Assembly (NCBI GenBank): GCA_020633515.1 | Contig: JACKDM010000037.1 | Location: 1 to 46,973 of the forward strand | Reading direction: 5' to 3' | Source: Myxococcales bacterium | GTDB taxonomy: Bacteria > Myxococcota > Bradymonadia > UBA7976 > UBA1532 | DNA: 46,973 nucleotides | Part shown: positions 35,582 through 43,216 of the stretch, one piece after another | Numbering within the stretch: position 1 is the stretch's first letter | Layout of the letters: the number at the start of each line of letters is the position of its first letter | Notes under the pieces: model-generated | Databases searched by the model: none | Told to the model about the DNA's origin: nothing | What the model saw: only the letters and a program-made list of their open reading frames with translations | Program-made: the position numbers and the translations under genes

Positions 35582-36829
35582 TCAGAACCGCTCGATCGTC
35601 TGCTTCCACTTCTCGTCGCAGTGGGTGCGCACCCCATCGCGCACCGAGCCATCGAAGGTCGGCACCTCGATCGCCGCGCCCGCCTTGCGCCGCGCCAGGA
35701 TCAGGTGCGACCGCCCCTCGCGGTGCTGATAGCCATACGAGAACGGCAGCGGGCCCTTGCTCTCCTTCTCGATCGCCGCCTTGAGATCGGGCTGGCACTT
35801 GCCGGGGAAGACATCGGGCGGCACCGGCCCGTTGTAGGCGCCATAGAGCGTCATCTCCCACGGCCCCGCCGTCAGGAAGTGATAGGGCACGCCCGATGAC
35901 TCCTCGACGATCACGCTGCTCCTCGCCAGGATCGTCGCCCGGATGTCATCGAACATCGGCTCCCACATCAGGTACGACGCCGCCTTGAGGAAGGTCACCA
36001 TCGCGCCCTGCCGCGCCACGAACGCCTGCATCCCGACGTTCTTCGACCACGCCTGATCCGAGATGTCACCGCGGAAGTAATACACCCGCCGCACCACCTC
36101 GGGCGCGTCCCCCGGCGCGCGGAAGCTCACCTCGACCGCCTTGACCCACCCGCGCCCGCTGATCGTCTGCGGGACCCCCGCCTCGTCGAGCTTGATGTAG
36201 CGCGCGCCCACCACCGTGTGCCCGGTGCGGGCGAGGAAGACACCGATGATGGCACCCACGCCGTTGAGATCGCTCGAACCCACCTCGCCCTTCATGCTCG
36301 CCGTGCGAAAGAAGTTGAGCCCCGCGATGTGATTGAGCGCGCCCCGCAGCAGCCCCATCGCCTCGCCGAACTCCTCGGTCGACGTCCCGCGCAGATCACC
36401 CGGCAGCCGGCCGACCTTCTCGAGCCCGTAGAGGATGTAGGTCTTCGCGTGGGGGAAGAAGGTCACCGCGTTGAGCACGTCGGGCCCGGCGAAGGGATAG
36501 AACACCGTCTCCGGCATGCCTTCGCGGAGGTGGCTCGCGACCCAGCCGCGGATCGGCTCGAGCGTGCGCGACTCGACCATCTTCCAGAGCTGGTCCATGT
36601 TGCGCGCATACGAGCGGTACTGCGCCGAGCGCGCGTAGCGGCGCAGCGGCGACTCCTCGGGCAGCGGCAGCCCGGCGAGCAGCAGCGCGCCGTCGGTGGC
36701 GTTCTCCACCGGCGCTGCCGGGGCGCGCTTGCGCGGCGTCTCGGCGACGGCGGGCGACGCGGCGAGCGACGCGACGGAGAGCGCCGCGCAGACGAGCGAG
36801 AGACGGACGAGCAGACCGAGGGATGCCAT
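35582..36829 (-). CDS. Secreted protein of unknown family, third gene of an envelope operon
   Basis: A 415-residue protein with a signal peptide (LSLVCAALSVASLAASPAVAE). The mature part opens with a Pro/Ala stretch, then LPLPEESPLRRYARSAQYRSYARNMDQLW, and includes VFYPFAGPDVLNAVTFFPHAKTYILYGLEKVG, GVGAIIGVFLARTGH and YGAYNGPVPPDVFPGKCQPDL (each quoted in part below 20 residues in the family sense: FYPFAGPDVLNA, FPHAKTYILYG, VFPGKCQPDL). I do not recognise a named family, though the conserved look suggests one; it has no zinc, haem or hydrolase motif that I can see. It starts five bases after the stop of the lipoprotein gene, so the three genes of this operon should be made together. Envelope role inferred. 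Confidence 0.72.
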   Translation of the reverse strand: MASLGLLVRLSLVCAALSVASLAASPAVAETPRKRAPAAPVENATDGALLLAGLPLPEESPLRRYARSAQYRSYARNMDQLWKMVESRTLEPIRGWVASHLREGMPETVFYPFAGPDVLNAVTFFPHAKTYILYGLEKVGRLPGDLRGTSTEEFGEAMGLLRGALNHIAGLNFFRTASMKGEVGSSDLNGVGAIIGVFLARTGHTVVGARYIKLDEAGVPQTISGRGWVKAVEVSFRAPGDAPEVVRRVYYFRGDISDQAWSKNVGMQAFVARQGAMVTFLKAASYLMWEPMFDDIRATILARSSVIVEESSGVPYHFLTAGPWEMTLYGAYNGPVPPDVFPGKCQPDLKAAIEKESKGPLPFSYGYQHREGRSHLILARRKAGAAIEVPTFDGSVRDGVRTHCDEKWKQTIERF

Positions 36830-36834
36830 ATGCC

Positions 36835-37311
36835 TCACAACCGATAGGCCCGAAGGTAGCGATGCGCGATCTCACCGATGACTTCACGCGCGGTGTCTTC
36901 GAGGTAGTCGCCGTCCTCCGACGCCGAGCCGCCGTCGATGCGGTCGCCGTCGAGCGTGCGCAGATACCACGAAGCCTCGACGGTGAAGCGATCGTCATCG
37001 TCGTCGTCATCGTCGAAGATGGGATCGTAGTTCTCGGTGACGTACAGCTCGACCGAGAGCACGGTGACATAGCGCCCGTCGGGCTCGGTGGTCACCGATC
37101 GGAACCCCGAGCGGTCCCGCAGCTCGCCGACGAGATCCTGCTGCAAGCTGATGCTGTAGCCATCGAAGATGGTGTTGCCGTCGACCACGATCGGCTGCAC
37201 GTAGACCGAGTCGAAGGTCTGGAAGTCGATGACCGCGTCGTGCGAGAAGGTCACCGGCGTACACGCGGCGAGCGCGAGCGCAGCCATCAGCGTCGCGAGG
37301 CGGAGTGCCAT
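36835..37311 (-). CDS. Small lipoprotein with an Asp run, second gene of the envelope operon
   Basis: A 158-residue lipoprotein: the signal ends in LALAAC, a clear lipobox. The mature part has FDSVYVQPIVVDGNTIFDG, LQQDLVGELRDRSGF, then YVTVLSVELYVTENYDPIF, eight Asp in a row, FTVEASWYLRTLDGDRI and a terminal helix VIGEIAHRYLRAYRL. The layout is like the DUF4136/DUF4410 lipoproteins that carry a cystatin-like sheet, but I cannot assign it firmly. The ATG at 37311 overlaps the previous stop by one base (TGATG); a GTG two codons earlier is an alternative. The acidic run could bind metal ions or be a flexible loop. Confidence 0.78.
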   Translation of the reverse strand: MALRLATLMAALALAACTPVTFSHDAVIDFQTFDSVYVQPIVVDGNTIFDGYSISLQQDLVGELRDRSGFRSVTTEPDGRYVTVLSVELYVTENYDPIFDDDDDDDDRFTVEASWYLRTLDGDRIDGGSASEDGDYLEDTAREVIGEIAHRYLRAYRL

Positions 37312-37868
37312 CACCACTCACCTCCCACGCCGACCGTCACCAGGAAGGGTGACCCCTCGTCGCCATCGGGCGCGACGCCGATCTCGAGGCCGTCGCTCGC
37401 GATGAGATAGTAGCGCGGCTGCACGAAGAGGTTGAGGTGGTCGCCGACGTGGAACCGCGCCTCGAGCACGAGCGGCATCGCGTACTTCTGCTCGTCCTCG
37501 TCGATGCCCCACAAGAGCCATGCGTCGAGCCCGGTGCCCGCTCGCAGGGTGAGCGGCTGCATCACCGCGAAGCGCACCAGCGCGTGCACGTGGAAGAGAC
37601 CGCCGATGAAGCTGCCCTCGATCGGCGGGCGGGGATCCTCCTCGTCGAGCCACGCGAGCGCGAAGCCGAGCTGCAACCCGAACATGCTATAGAAGCCATA
37701 GACCGACAGCCCCGCGACGGTCTTGTCTTCGATCAGCATCGTCTCGCCCTGCACGCCGAACGCGGTCTCGTCGGCCGCCGCGGGCTTCGCCGCCAGCGCG
37801 GCGATCGCGAAGACCGCCGTCGATCCGCTCGCGACGACCCATCGCCGCGCGCCCAACCACCTCACCAT
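37311..37868 (-). CDS. Outer-membrane-like beta-strand protein, first gene of the envelope operon
   Basis: A 185-residue exported protein with a signal peptide (AVFAIAALAAKPAAAD). The mature part alternates hydrophobic and polar residues, as in small barrels: LSVYGFYSMFGLQLGFALAW, HALVRFAVMQPLTLRAGTGL, LVLEARFHVGDHLNLFVQPR and the final FLVTVGVGGEW, with an aromatic C-terminus as usual for barrels. An 8- to 10-strand barrel is likely. GGAGG lies six bases before the ATG. It is followed with a one-base overlap by a lipoprotein and then by a secreted protein, suggesting a small envelope complex. Confidence 0.75.
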   Translation of the reverse strand: MVRWLGARRWVVASGSTAVFAIAALAAKPAAADETAFGVQGETMLIEDKTVAGLSVYGFYSMFGLQLGFALAWLDEEDPRPPIEGSFIGGLFHVHALVRFAVMQPLTLRAGTGLDAWLLWGIDEDEQKYAMPLVLEARFHVGDHLNLFVQPRYYLIASDGLEIGVAPDGDEGSPFLVTVGVGGEW

Positions 37869-37997
37869 CGAAGACCTCCGCTGGCTCGACTCCCGCGGAC
37901 GATAGCAGGCGCCGCCGCGCGGTTCCACCGCCCTTGATCGGGACGCCGGCCTCGGCCACCATGGCGCGACACCGGGGATCGCCCGAGGGGGAAGCCG

Positions 37998-39602
37998 ATG
38001 ATTTCGCTGCTCGCGCTCGTCGCGCTGCTCCAGATCGAGCTGCCCGGCACCCAGCCCGAGACGCTCCGCGTCCGCCTCAGCCCCGCGTCGAGCTGCAACA
38101 ACTGCCATCGCGGCTTCGAAGGCTCGGCGGGTGACACCTGGGCCGGCTCGATGATGGCCAACGCCGCCCGCGACCCGAGCTACCTCGCCGCGCTCACCAT
38201 CGCCAACCAGGACATGCCCGGCGTCGGCGAATTCTGCATCCGCTGCCACTCGCCGCGCGCCTGGCTCTCGGGCCGCAGCCAGACCCCCGATGGCACCGGG
38301 CTCGACGCCGTCGACCTCGCCTCGGGCGTCGACTGCGACTTCTGCCATCGCCTGCGCGAGGGCGAGGGCGCCCACATCGGCAACGGGCAGTACCAGCTCA
38401 TCGACGAGGCCGTCAGCTTCGGCCGCTATGCCGATCCACTCGCGCAGCACGCGGCGCGGCGCAGCAGCTACATCACGTCGAGCGAGCTGTGCGGGCTGTG
38501 CCACGACGTCACCAACCCGCTCACCGACTTCCCGATCGAGCGCACCTACACCGAGTGGAAGAACAGCGCGTTCTCGGCGCCGCAGAACCGCGGCGGCCAG
38601 GGCTGCATCGACTGCCACATGACCGGCCGGCCCGGCACCATCGCCGTCGGCCAGAACCTGCCCGAGCGTGAGCTGCACGCCCACGACCTCGCCGGCGGCA
38701 ACACCTGGATGCCGACCGTCTTCGCCGCGCTCTACCCCGAGCAGGCCGACGCCTTCCTGCACGCCGCCGAGGCCGCGCGCGAGATGCTCCAGACCGCCGC
38801 GACCGTCGAGATCGAGACACCCGCCTCGACCGCCTACGGCGCCGAGCTCGCGTTCACCGTGCGGGTCACCAACGAGAGCGGCCACAAGCTCCCGACCGGC
38901 TACCCCGAGGGGCGCCGCTGCTGGCTCGAGGTCGAGGTCCTCGATGGCACCGGCCGCCCGCTGCTGCACTCGGGCGCCTACGATGAAGCCATCGCCGATC
39001 GCATCGACGACCCCCAGCTCCGCACCTACGAGGCGCGGCTGAGCCAGGGCGACAACCCCAACGAGACCTTCCACTTCGTGCTGCAAGACACCCGGCTGCA
39101 AGACGACCGCCTCCCGCCGCGCGGCTTCCGCCCCGACGACGACACCGTGCCGGTCGGCCGCGACTACCCGCGCCTCAACGACGGCACCCTCGCCCACTGG
39201 GACGACGCGCCCTATATCGTCACGCTCGCCGCCGACACGCCGGGCCCGCTCACCGTGCGCGCCCGGCTGCGCTACCAGACCATCTCCCGGGCCTACGTCA
39301 CGTTCCTCCGCGACCGCAACGTCACCGACGACCGCGGCCAGACGCTCTACGACCTCTGGGAGACCCACGGCCGCTCGCCGCCCGAGACCATCGCCGAAGC
39401 CATGACCACCGTCGCGCTGCACGCCCCGTCGCCGCCCGACGCCGGGATGCCCGACGCCGGCCTCGCCGACAGCGGCCCCGACGCCCCGCCCCCCGTCGGC
39501 GCCACGCCCGGCGACGCCGGCTGCGCCGCGACCCCCGGCCGCAGCCCCGCCGCCTGGGCCGCGCTGCTCCTCGCCGTCGCCGTCCGCCGCCGGCGCCGTT
39601 GA
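37998..39602 (+). CDS. Five-haem c-type cytochrome with MYXO-CTERM tail
   Basis: A 534-residue secreted cytochrome. After a short signal peptide there are five CxxCH haem-binding motifs: CNNCH (33-37), CIRCH (80-84), CDFCH (113-117), CGLCH (165-169) and CIDCH (203-207). The region resembles the cytochrome c554/multihaem family (electron transfer, some members nitrite or hydroxylamine related). Residues ~265-470 form beta-rich domains with TNESGHKLPTGYPEGRR, a motif seen in such multihaem proteins. The tail is Pro/Asp/Ala-rich, then GDAGCAATPG, a hydrophobic stretch and RRRRR, the MYXO-CTERM signal for sorting to the cell surface in myxobacteria. GAGGGGGAAG precedes the ATG. It is likely to act at the surface in electron transfer; partner unknown. 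Confidence 0.9.
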   Translation: MISLLALVALLQIELPGTQPETLRVRLSPASSCNNCHRGFEGSAGDTWAGSMMANAARDPSYLAALTIANQDMPGVGEFCIRCHSPRAWLSGRSQTPDGTGLDAVDLASGVDCDFCHRLREGEGAHIGNGQYQLIDEAVSFGRYADPLAQHAARRSSYITSSELCGLCHDVTNPLTDFPIERTYTEWKNSAFSAPQNRGGQGCIDCHMTGRPGTIAVGQNLPERELHAHDLAGGNTWMPTVFAALYPEQADAFLHAAEAAREMLQTAATVEIETPASTAYGAELAFTVRVTNESGHKLPTGYPEGRRCWLEVEVLDGTGRPLLHSGAYDEAIADRIDDPQLRTYEARLSQGDNPNETFHFVLQDTRLQDDRLPPRGFRPDDDTVPVGRDYPRLNDGTLAHWDDAPYIVTLAADTPGPLTVRARLRYQTISRAYVTFLRDRNVTDDRGQTLYDLWETHGRSPPETIAEAMTTVALHAPSPPDAGMPDAGLADSGPDAPPPVGATPGDAGCAATPGRSPAAWAALLLAVAVRRRRR

Positions 39603-39677
39603 GCCGGCCGCCGATCCCCTGGCGCGCAAGCGCGCCGATGCGATAGATCGGCCGCCGCCCCGCTCGATGGAGCGCCC

Positions 39678-41024
39678 GTGCCCACCGCCCCTCGCCCGAG
39701 CCGCGCCGCGATCCTCGCGACCGTGTGGCCGATCGTGCTCGCCAACGCCTCGACGCCGCTGCTCGGCCTCGCCGACACGGCGGTCATCGGCCGCCGCGGA
39801 TCGGTCGAAGAGCTCGGCGCGATCGCGCTCGGGGCGCTCGTCTTCTCGTTCGTCTTCTGGGCGTTCGGCTTCCTGCGCATGGCGACGACCGGCTTCGTCG
39901 CGCAGGCCGACGGGGCGGGGGACGAGCCGGGCTTGCGGCTCGCGGTGCTGCGGCCGCTCGTCATCGGCGGGCTGATCGGGGTCGCGCTCGTCGCGCTCCA
40001 GCGCCCGATCGAGGCGCTCGCGCTCGCGCTGCTCGACGGCACGCCAGCGGTCGAGACGGTCACCGCCGAGTACATCCGCGCCCGCATCTGGGGCGCGCCC
40101 GCCGCGCTCGCGACCTACGCGCTCACCGGCACCCTCATCGCGCTGCGTCTCTCGCGGCGGCTGCTCGCGTTGCAGCTCGTCGTCAACGGGCTCAACATCG
40201 CGCTCGACGTCTGGCTCGCCGGCCACCTCGACCTCGGCGCCCGCGGCGTCGCGATCGGCACCGCGGTCGCCGAGTGGAGCGGCCTCGCCTGCGCGCTCGT
40301 GATGGTCGGCGCCGCGCTCCGCCGCCGCCACGCCGACGCCGCGCCGTTCGTGCCCTGGCGCCGCCTGCTCGACCGCGCCGGGCTCGGCGGCCTGCTCGGC
40401 GCGCAGCTCGACATCATGGCCCGCACCCTGCTGCTGCTCGGCGGCTTCGGCTGGTTCACCAACCAGGGCGCGCGCTTCGGCGACGCGGTGCTCGGCGCCA
40501 ACCACCTGCTGTTGCAGCTCATCAGCTTCAGCGCGTTCGTGCTCGACGGCTTCGCGTTCGCGACCGAGGCGCTCGTCGGCGCGGCCAAGGGCGCCGGCGA
40601 CCGCGGCGCCTTCGACCACGCGCTGCGCCGCACCACCGAGCTCGCCGTCGCCGCCGCGATCCTGCTCGCGCTCGCGCTCGCGGTCTTCGGCCCGCTCGCC
40701 GTCGACGCGCTCACCGATCTGCCGGTCGTGCGGTCCCATGCGAAGTCCTGGCTCCCGCATGTCATCGCCTACGTCGCCGTCTCGGTGTTCGCGTTTCAGC
40801 TCGACGGCGTCTTCATCGGCGCGACCCGCACCCGCGCGATGCGCGACGCCGCGCTCGCGGCGCTGCTGTGCTTCCTCGCGCTGTCGTGGGTGCTGGTGCC
40901 GGCGTTGGGCAACCATGGCTTGTGGCTCGCCTTCATCGGTTATGTCATCGCCCGTGGGATCAGCCTCGCCGCGCTGACGCCGGCGCTGCGCCGGGACATC
41001 GGCCGCGCCCGGGTGACTCAGTAG
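39678..41024 (+). CDS. dinF: MATE-family transporter, DinF-like
   Basis: A 448-residue polytopic membrane protein with about 12 hydrophobic segments. The N-terminus WPIVLANASTPLLGLADTAVIG is the DinF-branch signature (ANxxxPLLGLxDTAVIG), followed by FVFWAFGFLRMATTGFVAQA and, in the second half, VLGANHLLLQLISF and DGFAFATEALVGAAKG. MATE pumps export drugs and other organic cations or acids using Na+ or H+ gradients. The GTG start has GGAG five bases upstream. Its last seven bases overlap the convergent lipoprotein gene. Substrate cannot be predicted. Confidence 0.92.
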   Translation: MPTAPRPSRAAILATVWPIVLANASTPLLGLADTAVIGRRGSVEELGAIALGALVFSFVFWAFGFLRMATTGFVAQADGAGDEPGLRLAVLRPLVIGGLIGVALVALQRPIEALALALLDGTPAVETVTAEYIRARIWGAPAALATYALTGTLIALRLSRRLLALQLVVNGLNIALDVWLAGHLDLGARGVAIGTAVAEWSGLACALVMVGAALRRRHADAAPFVPWRRLLDRAGLGGLLGAQLDIMARTLLLLGGFGWFTNQGARFGDAVLGANHLLLQLISFSAFVLDGFAFATEALVGAAKGAGDRGAFDHALRRTTELAVAAAILLALALAVFGPLAVDALTDLPVVRSHAKSWLPHVIAYVAVSVFAFQLDGVFIGATRTRAMRDAALAALLCFLALSWVLVPALGNHGLWLAFIGYVIARGISLAALTPALRRDIGRARVTQ

Positions 41025-41707
41025 GCGACCCGGATGACGCTCTCGCGCACCTGCTTCGCCTCGATGGAGCCGCCGCCGAACGCCCGGTCGAGGCGGCCGG
41101 CGCGCACGCGCTCGACGGTGACGGCCAGATCGCAGCGCGAGCCATCCCAGTCTTCGTCGATCACCAGATCGTGCGGCCGCAGCGCCACCGCGCCGACGTC
41201 GGCCCGCGCCGGGATGTAACGCTCCCACGCCTCGACGCAGGGGCCGTCGACGCGCACGGTCATCTCGTCGTCGGCGATGACATCCCACTGGATCGGGATG
41301 ACATCCCAGCCGAGGGTGTAGACGCCGGGGTTGCGGTAGAGGTCGAAGCGGGGCGGGAGCTGCACCCACGAGTCGGGGGCGTGGGCGCCGTAGATGCGTT
41401 CGAGGCGGATCTGGAACTCGGTCTCGCCGCGGTCGACCGGCAGATCGGCGTGGTAGTCGTACCAGCGCTCGCTCATCGGGACGTCGTAGCCGCGCGCGTG
41501 CACGCGCAGCACCTCGCCGGGCACGAGCTCGACGTAGCCGAAGGCATGACCCTCGGCCTCGAGCTCGGCGATGACTTCGGCGCGGCCGCTGCCATCGGCG
41601 GTGACGGTCATCTCGGCGCGGATGTCGTGGGTGTCGACCTCGGAGGAGTCGACGCTGTGGCAGGCGGTGGCGAGGAGGGCGGCGGCGGCGACGATGAGGT
41701 GGCGCAT
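41018..41707 (-). CDS. Lipoprotein of unknown function
   Basis: A 229-residue lipoprotein; the signal ends LLATAC, and GGAG lies about seven bases before the ATG. The mature part is beta-rich: IRAEMTVTADGSGRAEVIAE, then FGYVELVPGEVLRVHARGY, ETEFQIRLERIYGAHAPDSW, YTLGWDVIPIQWDVIADD, and ends VRESVIRVAY. There are two Cys in the C-terminal half (GPCVEAW and GSRCDLAV), possibly disulfide-linked. I do not recognise the family; no enzymatic motif is seen. It overlaps the MATE gene tail to tail by seven bases. Confidence 0.78.
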   Translation of the reverse strand: MRHLIVAAAALLATACHSVDSSEVDTHDIRAEMTVTADGSGRAEVIAELEAEGHAFGYVELVPGEVLRVHARGYDVPMSERWYDYHADLPVDRGETEFQIRLERIYGAHAPDSWVQLPPRFDLYRNPGVYTLGWDVIPIQWDVIADDEMTVRVDGPCVEAWERYIPARADVGAVALRPHDLVIDEDWDGSRCDLAVTVERVRAGRLDRAFGGGSIEAKQVRESVIRVAY

Positions 41708-41918
41708 GGTTCGGCTCCGGGAGCGGCGAAGGGTGCGGTTGCAAAGGTGATTGTGTCGAACTCGCGCGCCCCGACGGGCCGAGGGGCGGTGCATTCAGCC
41801 CCGGGCGAGAAATTTTCCATGTGTGGTGAAATCGGCCCGACGCGTGAAGCGCAGACCACACAGTCGGCGGGGACGGCGGCGAGCGGGGGAGGGGAGCGCG
41901 GCGCGGAGCCGGAAGGGA

Positions 41919-43196
41919 TCAGGCGTCGAGCAGGGGCAGATCGCCGGCGCCGAGCAGCGGGAAGAGGCGGGCGGCCTCGTCGTCGGCGCCGAAGCCGGCG
42001 AGCTTGCGCAGCGCGCGGTGGATGTGCTGCGGCTCGATGCGCACCCCCGCGCCCTCGGGGGCGGGCGCGAGCGTCTGCGGGTCGACCTTGATCGGGACGT
42101 GCCGCGCGTCGGTCGAGCCGATCACCGTGTTGCCGGGGATGCCCTTGCCCATCAGCATCACGCTGGTGATCGCCCAGTGGTCCTTGCCATTGCCGCTGTT
42201 GTAGCCGGGCGTGCGGCCGAAGTCGCTGCCGATCATGACGATGAGATCGTCGGCGATGCCTTGCCGCTCGGCCTCGTCCCACAGGAAGTCGACGCCGCGC
42301 AAGAGCTCGCCGAGCCGCGGGATGTGGCTGTCGTCGTGGTTGCCGTGGGTGTCGAAGCCACCCACCGTCAGGTTCGCCGCCCGCGAGATCCCGGCGGTGA
42401 ACGCCGCGCAGCAGACCTGCGCCTGCCGGGGCAGGCTATCGCGGCTGAACTCGGTCGGCAGCACCTCGGTGAGCCGCCGCAGCGTGTTCTGCCCGGCGCG
42501 CGCGTCGTAGAGCTGGCCGATCGCGTGGCTGTAGCGGGGCAGGTCGAACTGCGCGTGCAGCGTCGCCTGCCGCCGGTCGAGCGCGGCCTTGATGCGATCG
42601 TGGGTCGCGGCGCTGTGGAAGGTGTCGCCCTCGGCGCGGCCGTCGATGCTGTTGGGCCACGCGATGCGACCGACCGCGTCGATGTTGCCGACGCGGGTCG
42701 GCGCGACGAGGCCGGCGGTGTAGTCGTAGCCGCCGTTGGTGATGAACGCCATCGGCTTCTCGGCCGCGTACTGCCCGGCGAGCAGCGCGGCGAGCGCCGG
42801 GTAGCCCTCGCTGAGCTTGCCGCTCCAGGTGTGGCGCACGCCCGCGTCGTGGTTGTTGGTCTGGGTGTCGACCCCGTTGATGACCATCGTCCGGCGGAAG
42901 TGCTTGTCGAAGAACGCCTGGTTCTCACCCACCGGCGCGTAGCGGATGGCGCCGGCCTCACCGATGTCATCGGTGAAGTAGTGGTTCATCGGGTTCTCTT
43001 CGTCCTCGCTCGCGCGTCCCTTGGGATCACACAGCGAGGTGGGATCCCACCCGCCCGATGCGTGCACGAACACCCAGAACGGCCCCGTCGCGGGCTCGTC
43101 CTGCGCGCGGGCGCGCCGGGGCAGCAGGGCCGGGGCGCTCACGACCAGACCCGCCGCGCCGCAGAGCTTGAGGAAATCGCGTCGATCCATCGCCAT
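41919..43196 (-). CDS. DUF1501 Tat-exported protein
   Basis: A 425-residue protein with a Tat signal (RRDFLKLCGAAGLVVSAPALL, twin Arg 5-6), so it folds in the cytoplasm before export. The body matches DUF1501, an alkaline-phosphatase/sulfatase-like fold: GPFWVFVHASGGWDPTSL, VGGFDTHGNHDDSHIPRLGE, LIVMIGSDFGRTPGYNSG, KDHWAITSVMLMGKG. His and Asp in DTHGNHD and the DFGRTP motif are the family's conserved residues. In Planctomycetes and Myxococcota DUF1501 genes are regularly paired with cytochrome-like DUF1592/DUF1549-type genes, as here (20 bases downstream of it). Reaction unknown. The ATG at 43196 has GGGAG upstream; an ATG two codons later is possible. Confidence 0.9.
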   Translation of the reverse strand: MAMDRRDFLKLCGAAGLVVSAPALLPRRARAQDEPATGPFWVFVHASGGWDPTSLCDPKGRASEDEENPMNHYFTDDIGEAGAIRYAPVGENQAFFDKHFRRTMVINGVDTQTNNHDAGVRHTWSGKLSEGYPALAALLAGQYAAEKPMAFITNGGYDYTAGLVAPTRVGNIDAVGRIAWPNSIDGRAEGDTFHSAATHDRIKAALDRRQATLHAQFDLPRYSHAIGQLYDARAGQNTLRRLTEVLPTEFSRDSLPRQAQVCCAAFTAGISRAANLTVGGFDTHGNHDDSHIPRLGELLRGVDFLWDEAERQGIADDLIVMIGSDFGRTPGYNSGNGKDHWAITSVMLMGKGIPGNTVIGSTDARHVPIKVDPQTLAPAPEGAGVRIEPQHIHRALRKLAGFGADDEAARLFPLLGAGDLPLLDA

Positions 43197-43216
43197 CGTG
43201 CTTCTCCCTCGGTGGC

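Noticed and set aside
41767..41788. CGCCCC/GGGGCG hairpin downstream of the DUF1501 gene as terminator
   Set aside because: The stem is six bases with a ten-base loop and no T run on either side; expected by chance at this GC content.
37311..41861. A 1516-codon minus-strand frame ending in the outer-membrane-like protein
   Set aside because: Only the last 185 codons look like a protein (signal peptide, GGAGG). The rest is antisense of the cytochrome and MATE genes.
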